Shown: positions 16,679-24,328 of the stretch, piece after piece
How positions within the stretch are numbered: position 1 is the first letter of the stretch
Layout of the letters: each line of letters starts with the position of its first letter
DNA from: JADFOB01 sp964651325
GTDB lineage: Bacteria > Planctomycetota > Phycisphaerae > UBA1845
NCBI GenBank assembly: GCA_964651325.1
Contig: CAZYXP010000025.1
Span: forward strand, 1 to 28,376
Length of the DNA stretch: 28,376 nt
Reading direction: 5' to 3'
Notes under the pieces: model-generated
The model's input: only the letters and a program-made list of their open reading frames with translations
What the model was told of the DNA's origin: nothing
Database searches by the model: none
Program-made: the position numbers and the translations under genes

Positions 16679-17443
16679 TTGCCGGGCGTACAGGAACACA
16701 GCACGTCGACGGATGAGATACTGCGCGAGGCCTGCGCGCGCAACTCACCTGTGGAACTACACTACGAAGATCCGAAAACACGAACGCTTACCGTAGGTCG
16801 GGCACGATTGCTGCAGATGGCCGAGCAATCTGTTCTTACCGACCGGCCGCTGTACACGCCGGGAAGCGACAAGCTTCCCGAGCAGCGGACGATCAGCGCG
16901 TTTTTCATGCTTGGCGCCAACCGGTACGCGTTCAAGACGGTCATTCAACGGAGCCATGCGCCCGTTCGGCTGAACGCCAGCCAGACCCTTCGCGGATTGG
17001 AGCTAAGAGCCCCCGGTACGGTCGATGCGATTCAGCGGCGAAAGCATTTTCGGGTTGGCGCGTCGGGCCTGAACCTCGACGATGTCGTCCTCGCAAGACC
17101 GGTCCGGGGGCGGGAAGATTGCTGTCGCGTGGACGGTCGCATCGGTCCCGGTCGTATCATCAACATCTCCACCGCCGGCGCCATGTTGTTGTTCGATACA
17201 TCTATACTCAAGCAAGCCAAGATAGGCGCCCGCTTTTTCGGTACGCTCAAACTAGAGGGGGCGCCGCAGGAACTACCCATGTTGCTCGAAGTCCGCCATA
17301 CAAAGCGCGTTTCCTCCAGCGAATCGTTTCTGGTGGGGTTTGCTTTCCGGCCGTGGGTCGGCGCGGATTTGCCCAAGATTCAAGGCATGCTGACCCGGAT
17401 CGTCACGGAGTTTGAACGCAAGTTGCTGCAAAGGACGCACTAA
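16679..17443 (+). CDS. PilZ domain protein 1 (YcgR-like)
   Basis: This predicted cytoplasmic c-di-GMP receptor has 254 residues. An N-terminal beta domain (about 20-110, with PVELHYEDPKTRTLTVGRAR) resembles the YcgR N-terminal domain. The C-terminal PilZ domain has both ligand motifs: RRKHFR at 120-125 (RxxxR formed by R121 and R125) and NISTAG at 162-167. The start is TTG at 16679 with GAGG some 11 bases upstream; no in-frame ATG lies before the conserved region, so a rare start codon is likely. It is the first of three PilZ genes in a row, separated from the second by only 3 bases. No flagellar, pilus or cellulose gene is visible nearby to suggest its target. Confidence 0.85.
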   Translation: MPGVQEHSTSTDEILREACARNSPVELHYEDPKTRTLTVGRARLLQMAEQSVLTDRPLYTPGSDKLPEQRTISAFFMLGANRYAFKTVIQRSHAPVRLNASQTLRGLELRAPGTVDAIQRRKHFRVGASGLNLDDVVLARPVRGREDCCRVDGRIGPGRIINISTAGAMLLFDTSILKQAKIGARFFGTLKLEGAPQELPMLLEVRHTKRVSSSESFLVGFAFRPWVGADLPKIQGMLTRIVTEFERKLLQRTH

Positions 17444-17446
17444 TCT

Positions 17447-18157
17447 ATGACAACAACTGCCAAGAACCCGGTATCGCCCCGGGTAGTGGATCCAGCGGCG
17501 GCGCGCCGAATTCTGGAAATGGCGTGCAGCAAGGGCGTTGGTTTCGCCTTCTGCCCGACCGACTCGACGCCGAAAGCCCAACTCGCCGGAAGGTTTGCGG
17601 GCATGGGTACCGACGGCGCAACGCTCGTTGTTGGGCTGGATGCCGCGCTGGAATCCGTATCGACGGGTGACACATTCGATTTTTGGTTTCGCATCGCCAC
17701 GCAAGGATTCGCCTTTCAGGCAGCCCTTGTTGGCACCAATCCAAACGCCGAGCGTGCCGGCGCCGTGTTCGGCTATCCTGCGGCGCTCGAGGCCGTGGAT
17801 CGTCGGGGCGCCCCGAGGCTCCGTCTTAGAGACCGGAGCATTGTGGCCGTTAAGCCGCTCGACTCGCCGTCATCGCGCGTGGTGCGTGGGTCGCTTATGA
17901 ATCTGAGTGCAACCGGTCTGGCGTTTCTGCTCCCGGCCGCTCCGCCGAAAGCACTTGCCGTGGGGGTAGACCTCCAGGCGACCCTTGAAGGCGGGGCCAC
18001 CAACGATCCGTTGTCGTTGCCCGCCCGCATCGTTAGTGTCACCCAAGGGGGGGACCAACGCTCTTGGGTGGTTGGAATCGAGTTCACGCAAGACGAACAA
18101 TCATCCGAGCTCGGCGATCGTCTCGCGCAATGGCTCGAGTTGCCGAAGCAAGAATAG
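17447..18157 (+). CDS. PilZ domain protein 2
   Basis: A protein of 236 residues, beginning 3 bases after the previous gene, with AAGGA inside that gene's 3' end as the likely ribosome binding site. The N-terminal part (residues 20-110) is a divergent beta-rich domain with no motif I can name. The PilZ domain contains RRGAPR (119-124; R120 and R124 form RxxxR) and NLSATG (152-157), so both c-di-GMP contact motifs are intact. The spacing between motifs is 32 residues, against 41 and 39 in its neighbours, so the three are paralogues or convergent family members, not recent duplicates. It is expected to sense c-di-GMP in the cytoplasm; the output partner is unknown. Confidence 0.85.
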   Translation: MTTTAKNPVSPRVVDPAAARRILEMACSKGVGFAFCPTDSTPKAQLAGRFAGMGTDGATLVVGLDAALESVSTGDTFDFWFRIATQGFAFQAALVGTNPNAERAGAVFGYPAALEAVDRRGAPRLRLRDRSIVAVKPLDSPSSRVVRGSLMNLSATGLAFLLPAAPPKALAVGVDLQATLEGGATNDPLSLPARIVSVTQGGDQRSWVVGIEFTQDEQSSELGDRLAQWLELPKQE

Positions 18158-18166
18158 GAAGCCCCG

Positions 18167-18916
18167 ATGAACGCACTCCATACCCCGTTGCCCATGCGAG
18201 ACCTAGATGCATTGGTCCAGGCCATTGATCGACGATTTCGAGCGGTGGTTACGCTTGATCTTCCCGACGGATGGCGCACCCACAAGGCCGTGTTTGTGGG
18301 CGGTGATCGCGAAAGCCGATCGGTGAGGGTTCGCGTCCAATCTGAACGTGACAACCGATGGGAACGGGGCGACGGGCTTAACCGTGACGTCGGCGTCACG
18401 TTTCGCTTGGGACGGCAGAAGTGTATGTTCTCGACGCAGATTCGCTCGCTGGTCAACGAATCCGGCGGCGTGGTGCTGACGTTGGATTGGCCCACCGAGC
18501 TGGCCCAACTACAGCGTCGCGTCTATGAACGGATCAATCCGCCCGAGGGACATGTGGTCACGGTTCGCTTTTGGCCGCAGCGTGTCGCGAGTGAGCCCAG
18601 TGGCCGTGAAGACATGCATTACGGACAACTCGAAAACGTTTCGGCCGGCGGCATGCGCGTCAAGACGCGCGACATCGACTCGATCGAACTGGATCGCACC
18701 TACCGATGTAGCTTCTCACCTTTCGAAACCGGCCCAACCATAGTGATCGATGCCCATCTGCGTCATCGCGAATCGGTTGAAGCCGAACGGGCCTCGCTGG
18801 GCTTCCAATTTGTCGGCCTGGAAGCGACCGAGTCTGGCCGTAAGACATTGGCGCAATTGGTCGCGGTCATTGTCGATTATCAGCGCACCCACCGGAAGAA
18901 ACACCGATCCCGGTAG
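18167..18916 (+). CDS. PilZ domain protein 3 (YcgR-like)
   Basis: This is a 249-residue protein. A strong ribosome binding site, AGGAAG at 18156-18161, overlaps the stop codon of the previous gene and sits 5 bases before this ATG, which points to translational coupling. The N-terminal beta domain (about 20-110) has an RLGRQKCMFSTQIRSLV strand pattern as in YcgR-like N-domains. The PilZ domain has RRVYER (117-122; R118 and R122 form RxxxR) and NVSAGG (157-162). The C-terminus ends in a basic tail (RTHRKKHRSR). It is the last gene of the three-gene PilZ unit. The following 219 bases before the next gene hold no obvious terminator. Confidence 0.86.
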   Translation: MNALHTPLPMRDLDALVQAIDRRFRAVVTLDLPDGWRTHKAVFVGGDRESRSVRVRVQSERDNRWERGDGLNRDVGVTFRLGRQKCMFSTQIRSLVNESGGVVLTLDWPTELAQLQRRVYERINPPEGHVVTVRFWPQRVASEPSGREDMHYGQLENVSAGGMRVKTRDIDSIELDRTYRCSFSPFETGPTIVIDAHLRHRESVEAERASLGFQFVGLEATESGRKTLAQLVAVIVDYQRTHRKKHRSR

Positions 18917-19135
18917 CGGGGGCAGAGATGGCGGCATGCCTGCGGCGGGGCGGGTTGCACCAACGTTCTTGCTCGGGAAGCATCCGTCCTATCTGAGTCG
19001 GACCACCGATCCGGCCGGATGGGTCGCAATGTCCTGACGTTTGTCGCTGGCATCAGCTCTTGGCGCTTTCGCTCCAAGCCGTATCCTACGCCTTGAATTG
19101 CGATCACCCATCACGCCCATTAGTGAGGACGCCCT

Positions 19136-20848
19136 ATGAGTGCTTTGTCTGCTAGCTGTCTTGTGACGGCGATCCTGCTTGCTCTGGTCTGTCCACTTCG
19201 TTGTCTGGGCGGAGATCGACTGACCGGGGCCCCTTTCGCGACGCGTTCGGAAGTCATCGCCCAACACGGCATGGCCGCGACGAGTCAGCCGCTTGTCACG
19301 CAGATCGCGTTGGACATCCTCAAGGCCGGCGGATCGGCCGTCGATGCGGCCATCGCGGCCAATGCCGCCCTTGGACTCATGGAGCCGACGGGTTCGGGCA
19401 TCGGCGGCGATCTCTTCGCGATCGTCTGGGACTCCAAGACGAAGAAGCTGTACGGACTCAACGCGAGCGGTCGCTCGCCGCGTGGTCTGTCCCTGGAGCA
19501 TTTTGAGAAGCTCGGGCTCGAATCCATCCCGCCGTACGGTCCGCTGCCCATTACCGTGCCCGGCTGCGTGGATGGCTGGTTCGAGCTCCACAAGAAATTT
19601 GGTCGACTGCCGATGGATCAAGTGCTGGCGCCGGCGATTCGTTATGCCAGCCAAGGGTTTCCCGTCTCGGAACTGATTGCATACTACTGGAAACACGGCG
19701 GGGCGAGGCTTGGCAAATACAAGAATTTCGCAGCGACGTTTCTCCCTAACGGTAAAGCTCCAAGGAAGGGGGAGCTATTTCGCAATCCCGATTTGGCGAG
19801 CACGTACGCGGCGCTCGCGCGGGACGGCCGCGATACGTTCTACAAAGGCGCGCTCGCCAAACGGATGGCGGAGTATTGTAAGCGAAGCGGATGCTTTTTG
19901 CGCATGGTGGACTTCGAGGCCCACACCTCAACGTGGGTAGACCCGGTGTCCGCAAACTATCGTGGGTACGACATATGGGAGTTGCCGCCCAACGGCCAGG
20001 GCATTGCGGTGTTGCAGATGCTCAACATCTTGGAGCCCTACGATCTCGCCGCCATGGGCCACAATTCGGCACCTTATTTGCACCATCTCGTCGAAGCCAA
20101 GAAGCTCGCCTTCGAGGATCGCGCTCGATTCTACGCGGATATGGACTTCGTCGATGTCCCGGTCGCGGCATTGATTTCCAAGTCTTACGCGACGAAGCGG
20201 CGCTCCCTCCTAGATGCTGACCAAGCCGCCCGGACGTACGTCGCCGGCGACGCCGCGTTGCGGCATGGCGACACCGTCTATCTCACGACGGCCGATGCCG
20301 ATCGGAACATGGTATCGCTGATTCAAAGCAACTATCGCGGGCTAGGATCAGGGCTCGTGCCCGATGGATTGGGGTTCGTTTTCCAGGATCGAGGCGAGCT
20401 ATTCTCGTTGAATCCCAAACATGCCAACGCCTTTGAGCCGGGCAAGCGACCTTTCCACACGATCATTCCCGCATTCATCACAAAGGACGGCAAGCCGTGG
20501 ATCGCCTTCGGCGTTATGGGCGGTGACATGCAGCCGCAAGGCCATGTCCAGATCGCCTGCAATCTGATTGATTTTGGCATGAACCTGCAAGAGGCGGGGG
20601 ACGCGGCGCGATTCCGCCACGCGGGGTCGTCCACACCCACGGGGCAGCGCATGACCGACGGCGGCTCGCTGCATTTGGAGTCGGGCGTGGGTGATGCGGC
20701 CCGCAAAGGTTTAGAAGCCAAGGGGCATCGTATCAAGCCGATGCACGGGGGATACGGCGGGTACCAAGCCATCATGTACGACGCACGATTGGACGTCTAT
20801 ATCGGCGCTTCCGAGTCCCGCAAGGACGGACAGGCCGCGGGATACTGA
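19136..20848 (+). CDS. ggt: Gamma-glutamyltransferase, secreted
   Basis: A 570-residue precursor with a signal peptide (MSALSASCLVTAILLALVCP...), predicted to act outside the cytoplasm in hydrolysis or transfer of the gamma-glutamyl group of glutathione and related peptides. Family landmarks are HGMAATSQPLVTQIALDIL, GGSAVDAAIAANAALGLMEP, GSGIGGD and PNGQGIAVLQMLNIL. The Thr of GD|TVYLTTADADRNMVSLIQS (T380) matches the nucleophile that becomes the N-terminus of the small subunit after self-cleavage. The small subunit contains KRPFHTIIPAF and FGVMGGDMQPQGHVQ, the variant I associate with the group distinct from the E. coli enzyme. The start is well placed: GAGGA lies about 6 bases before ATG 19136, and a weak promoter (TTGGCG, 16 bases, TATCCT at 19082-19087) lies upstream. 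It faces the next gene convergently. Confidence 0.92.
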   Translation: MSALSASCLVTAILLALVCPLRCLGGDRLTGAPFATRSEVIAQHGMAATSQPLVTQIALDILKAGGSAVDAAIAANAALGLMEPTGSGIGGDLFAIVWDSKTKKLYGLNASGRSPRGLSLEHFEKLGLESIPPYGPLPITVPGCVDGWFELHKKFGRLPMDQVLAPAIRYASQGFPVSELIAYYWKHGGARLGKYKNFAATFLPNGKAPRKGELFRNPDLASTYAALARDGRDTFYKGALAKRMAEYCKRSGCFLRMVDFEAHTSTWVDPVSANYRGYDIWELPPNGQGIAVLQMLNILEPYDLAAMGHNSAPYLHHLVEAKKLAFEDRARFYADMDFVDVPVAALISKSYATKRRSLLDADQAARTYVAGDAALRHGDTVYLTTADADRNMVSLIQSNYRGLGSGLVPDGLGFVFQDRGELFSLNPKHANAFEPGKRPFHTIIPAFITKDGKPWIAFGVMGGDMQPQGHVQIACNLIDFGMNLQEAGDAARFRHAGSSTPTGQRMTDGGSLHLESGVGDAARKGLEAKGHRIKPMHGGYGGYQAIMYDARLDVYIGASESRKDGQAAGY

Positions 20849-20895
20849 CACGGCGCGAAACTGACAGGGCCGCGCCCCATCCTTCAAGGCGCTCG

Positions 20896-20922
20896 GCGCC
20901 GGGCGCTAAACCCACCCGGCGC
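20896..20922. repeat. Hairpin between convergent ggt and the Cys-repeat protein gene
   Basis: GCGCCGGG (20896-20903) and CCCGGCGC (20915-20922) form a perfect 8-bp stem with an 11-base loop. No T-run follows on either strand, so a bidirectional terminator role is only possible. A few bases on, CCTACGGGCA occurs twice within 30 bases (around 20978-21003). Both look like the intergenic palindrome clusters elsewhere in the window. Confidence 0.45.
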
Positions 20923-20994
20923 GCAACGCGATTACGCGGTTGTCGTGGAGACCAGCGTACTCCCCAGAACAACGTCCCTACGGGCAACACGCCC

Positions 20995-23973
20995 CTACGG
21001 GCAGGGCAGCGGGCATCCAGAATCTGCGTACGTGACTCCTTGGAACGCCAGGACCGTGTGCAAGATGTCGTCGAAGTTGATGACGCCATCCGGAATGCAG
21101 CCCCAGATGTCCAATTCCTCTGCCGTGTTCTGCGAGAAATCGCCCTGGAATCCAAACACTGTGCGTTGCACATCCGCCAGCGTGACCGTGCCATCTCCGT
21201 CAAGATCGCCCCACAGGGCCGTTGATCCGACGCCAATTCCGGAATTGAAGCCCCCACACTCCGCCTGAACCGCATAGACCGTCCCAGGCACAATGACGTC
21301 GTCGGCAACCGTGATCGTGCCCCAATCATCGATGAGCTGGAAAACGGGCGTAGTCGTTGTTGAACCATCCAGAGCGATGTATTTCAGGAGACACGGGAAA
21401 TCAGGGGACGTCAGCCGCAAGGCGACCGGTCCGGGCGAACCGGCCGGAAGGGGGGTCACGGCCAGGTGCCGCGAGGCCAAGCCTTCGACCAATGGAGCCT
21501 GCGCGATGCCCACGCCCGCACAGGTGCCTTGATCGCAAACATCAGTCCCGGTGCATACTTCCGCATCGTCACATGGCGTGCCGAGCGGCGCGAGATTGTC
21601 ATCGCACAAGCCGGAGCCGTCGCATATGTTGGGATTGTCACACTGATCGGAGGATTGATCCCCGCAGGCCACCCCGAGAAGTTCAAAGTTTTCCACACAC
21701 TCGCCGACGCCGTCGCAGGTGTCAGGATGATCGCAAACGGAGTCCGCCGGATCGCCGCAGGCCGCGCCGGGTGGGACCGGGGGATGGGTGCAGGCGCCCT
21801 GCTGGCATACGTCGAAGCGGCACGCATTGCCGTCGTCGGAGCATGCGACTCCGTCCGGCTTGAAGTTGGTCTCGCAGATGCCATTGCCGTTGCAGGCATC
21901 GGGGCTGTCGCACTCGGTGCCCGCCGGATTGCCGCATACCGTCCCTTTGGTCCGCGGCGTCCAACTGGAATTCGAGACCTCGGCCACGCACACTTCGCAC
22001 TCATTGGCCGGGTTGACGGTCCCGTTTTCGTGACAGATTCCGTCGATGACGCAATCGCCGAGGGGAATCACATTGAGCACGATGTCGCCTACGTTTTGCT
22101 GGAAGCCCGCGATGCGAATGAAATACGGCGTCAGGGCGGTTGTGGAAAACGTCACCGCCGCCTGCAGCCCCGGCCCACCGTCGTCGTTGCAGGCGATTTC
22201 AAATCCGCCGCAGGCGTTGTACACATTCAGGACAGGATCGTTTTCAGGGACCAGCACCGTTCCTGTCGTGGTCAGCAATAATTGGCCGTCGCAGGTGGCG
22301 TGGTACACGAACCAGACGTCGTTGTTCGCATTGGGCTGGCACGAGGCCTCGGCGTCGTCTATCGGGCTGGCGGTCGTGTTGTTGCCCGTGTTGATGCCCG
22401 CGAAGACCTCCACGGCATCGATGCACGCGTCGTTGCAGTTGGGATCCACCTGTCCCGAGCAAACGCCGATCGCGTCACAGGTATCGTCTCCGACACCCGG
22501 CGCCCCCGTGCCCGTGCAGGCGTTGCCGTCATCGCACACGCTGCCTTCGGGGCGGAGCGTCCAGTCTGTCGTCGTGACCGCAACGTTGCATGCCTCACAA
22601 TCGTTTTCGGGATTGAATTCGCCGTCGGTCACGCAGACGCCCGCGATCAGACAGTTGCCGGCGGTAAGATCATTGTTGCAGACGTCGCCCGCCTCGTCGC
22701 AACTGTCGATCGTGCAGGTCAAGCCATCGTCGCAGGACTCGGGCAAGCCGCCGGCGCAAACACCGTCGATGCAGAGTTCGCCCACGTTGCAAAACGCGCC
22801 ATCGTCACAGCTCAGGCCGTTGGGCGCATCGTTGGCGAGGCAGCCGCCGATTCCGTCGCACGTATCGGGATCGGTGCAGCCGGTGTTGGCAGGGTCGCCG
22901 CAGGGTGATCCGGACGCCGCGATGTTGGTCTGGCACTGGCCGACCCCATTACACGTGTCGGCCCCGTTGCACTGAGAATCGGCGGGATCGCCGCAAGCAA
23001 AGCCGATCGGCGCGAGATTTTCCAGGCACAAACCGGCGCTGTTGCACGTGTCGGGATCGTCGCATTCCGTATTGCCCGGGTCGCCGCACGCACTTCCGAC
23101 CGGTAGCAAGGGGTGGTCCACCGCCCCGGACGGATTGCAAACGTCATCGGTGCAGTCGTTTCCATCGTCTATGGTCGCCAGCGATCCATTGACCGGATTG
23201 CAGCAGAACACCGCCGCGTCGAAATTGTCGTCGTTGCTGCAGGTGTTGTCTGCGTTGCACACGTCGGTGGTGCATGCGTTTGCGTCGTCACAGTCGGCGC
23301 CGCTCTGGCATGCTATGCTCAAGAGCGCCGCTGTGGTGGTGATGGGGAGAATCGGCGTACCGTTTGGGTCGCCCATGAAGGTGTCGAGCGGGGTCAGTCG
23401 AAATCCGATGGTAAACGTCCCCGTCGCGTCGATCGGCACATTAACATCCAGCCGCCCGCCGTACTTGTCCACGCCTCCATACGGCGGCGATGCCGCGCCG
23501 TTGAGCAGTACCCCGCCGTAGGCATAGCTATCGGTGCTGGTGTTGACCGCCGCTAACGCGGCACCAAGCCCGAAGAAGACGAATTCAGGGTTGTTCGTGT
23601 CGATGAGTTCTGTTGGACCGAGCAGGACGGGGGAAAGAATGCCTTCAAAACCATCCCCGTCAATCGTGGCCTGGTAGGTGTTGATCAGGCCCACGTGTTG
23701 GACGCATGGACCCGCCGGGCAATCCTGCGCGATGACGCTGCACACGGTTCCGTTGCCACATGAACCGACGTCAGGTACTTGGGTCCAGTCATCCAAGCGG
23801 ATTTCAAACGTGACGACTTGCCCGCCCCCCTCCAAAACGATCTGGTTGCCGTTGATCGAATGGGGGCCCGTGGCACTGATAGGTTTGAGGAAATAGTTGG
23901 CGCCTTGGGCGCTGCTGGTGAGCAGCGCCCCAATAAAGATGGTTGCGGCATGGCGCAGATTTCGATGGATCAT
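20995..23973 (-). CDS. Giant secreted Cys-repeat protein with PPC-like and dockerin-like domains
   Basis: An exported protein of 992 residues. Signal peptide: MIHRNLRHAATIFIGALLTSSAQG. Residues ~26-215 form a beta-rich domain. Two blocks of ~30-residue Cys repeats follow (~220-512 and ~635-825) with the pattern ACGDP....C..PDTC...G.C..N, mixed with CTTDVC/CTDDVC units that resemble the Dicty_CTDC repeat. Between the blocks (~513-632) is a PPC/bacterial prepeptidase-like domain (NNDVWFVYHATCDGQLLLTT ... YFIRIAGF). The C-terminus has an ~95-residue segment (PVFQ..DDWG...YAVQAEC) and a dockerin-like EF-hand pair (922-992: GDLDGDGTVTLADVQ, then DILHTVLAFQG), ending CPLPCP. The start is backed by a perfect AAGGAGG 7 bases upstream. 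It is probably a surface or secreted adhesive protein; no catalytic motif was seen. Confidence 0.85.
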   Translation of the reverse strand: MIHRNLRHAATIFIGALLTSSAQGANYFLKPISATGPHSINGNQIVLEGGGQVVTFEIRLDDWTQVPDVGSCGNGTVCSVIAQDCPAGPCVQHVGLINTYQATIDGDGFEGILSPVLLGPTELIDTNNPEFVFFGLGAALAAVNTSTDSYAYGGVLLNGAASPPYGGVDKYGGRLDVNVPIDATGTFTIGFRLTPLDTFMGDPNGTPILPITTTAALLSIACQSGADCDDANACTTDVCNADNTCSNDDNFDAAVFCCNPVNGSLATIDDGNDCTDDVCNPSGAVDHPLLPVGSACGDPGNTECDDPDTCNSAGLCLENLAPIGFACGDPADSQCNGADTCNGVGQCQTNIAASGSPCGDPANTGCTDPDTCDGIGGCLANDAPNGLSCDDGAFCNVGELCIDGVCAGGLPESCDDGLTCTIDSCDEAGDVCNNDLTAGNCLIAGVCVTDGEFNPENDCEACNVAVTTTDWTLRPEGSVCDDGNACTGTGAPGVGDDTCDAIGVCSGQVDPNCNDACIDAVEVFAGINTGNNTTASPIDDAEASCQPNANNDVWFVYHATCDGQLLLTTTGTVLVPENDPVLNVYNACGGFEIACNDDGGPGLQAAVTFSTTALTPYFIRIAGFQQNVGDIVLNVIPLGDCVIDGICHENGTVNPANECEVCVAEVSNSSWTPRTKGTVCGNPAGTECDSPDACNGNGICETNFKPDGVACSDDGNACRFDVCQQGACTHPPVPPGAACGDPADSVCDHPDTCDGVGECVENFELLGVACGDQSSDQCDNPNICDGSGLCDDNLAPLGTPCDDAEVCTGTDVCDQGTCAGVGIAQAPLVEGLASRHLAVTPLPAGSPGPVALRLTSPDFPCLLKYIALDGSTTTTPVFQLIDDWGTITVADDVIVPGTVYAVQAECGGFNSGIGVGSTALWGDLDGDGTVTLADVQRTVFGFQGDFSQNTAEELDIWGCIPDGVINFDDILHTVLAFQGVTYADSGCPLPCP

Positions 23974-23980
23974 CTCTCAG

Positions 23981-23988
23981 CCTCCTTA
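23981..23988 (-). promoter_or_regulatory. Strong ribosome binding site for the Cys-repeat protein
   Basis: On the minus strand the sequence reads TAAGGAGG, 7 bases before the ATG at 23973-23971. This is an essentially perfect match to the 16S rRNA 3' end and fixes the start of this gene. It is the strongest such site in the window, which suggests high expression. Confidence 0.8.
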
Positions 23989-24252
23989 GAAACGTGTCTC
24001 TTGCGGACGGATCAAACGTCGAGGGGCGAGGGTGTTGCATTCGCGTCGCTGCTCCAACCCCAGGTACGAGCCGACGCGAAAATGACTTGTGCTTGGGCGT
24101 TCTTTCTACACCCTGGATAGCCCGCCATCGCTGATCCCCATGGCCACTATATCAGAAAAGGAGCATCGGACCAGACCGGAAGCCTTGGTAGCTCGAAACT
24201 CGGGGCGAGCCCAAGGCCACTTGACCGGCGTAGCGGCAAACGAGATCTTCCC

Positions 24253-24299
24253 AAAAAAAGAGCGGGCAAGACCGACCGCCAAGGGTCAATCCTGCCCGC
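24253..24299 (-). terminator. Rho-independent terminator after the metalloprotease gene
   Basis: On the minus strand GCGGGCAGGA (24299-24290) pairs with TCTTGCCCGC (24271-24262), a 10-bp stem with one G-T wobble. TC and seven T residues follow (24259-24253). It lies 30 bases past the stop codon at 24329-24331, where a terminator is expected. Confidence 0.85.
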
Positions 24300-24328
24300 C
24301 GAAGCTCAGATGAATCAGCCGAATTCTG

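Larger units (their letters stand above)
23974..24328. other. Spacer between the two giant secreted-protein genes
   Basis: This 355-base spacer lies between two minus-strand genes. It begins (minus-strand sense) with the terminator of the upstream gene. A plausible -10 (TATAGT, minus strand, 24151-24146) lies about 170 bases before the ribosome binding site of the downstream gene, with only a weak -35 (TGGTCC). The remaining leader of about 165 bases holds no ORF or repeat I can support. The two genes therefore appear to be separate transcripts. Confidence 0.4.

Noticed and set aside
21466..22975. Two overlapping plus-strand ORFs of 271 and 309 codons
   Set aside because: They are antisense to the Cys-repeat gene, which has a signal peptide, a perfect ribosome binding site and domain structure; the antisense products are low in complexity and lack domains.
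20995..23973. Evenly spaced repeats that could suggest a CRISPR array
   Set aside because: The period is about 87-90 bases, the repeats are imperfect, and they stay in frame as Cys-rich protein units; there is no constant 25-40 base repeat with unique spacers.
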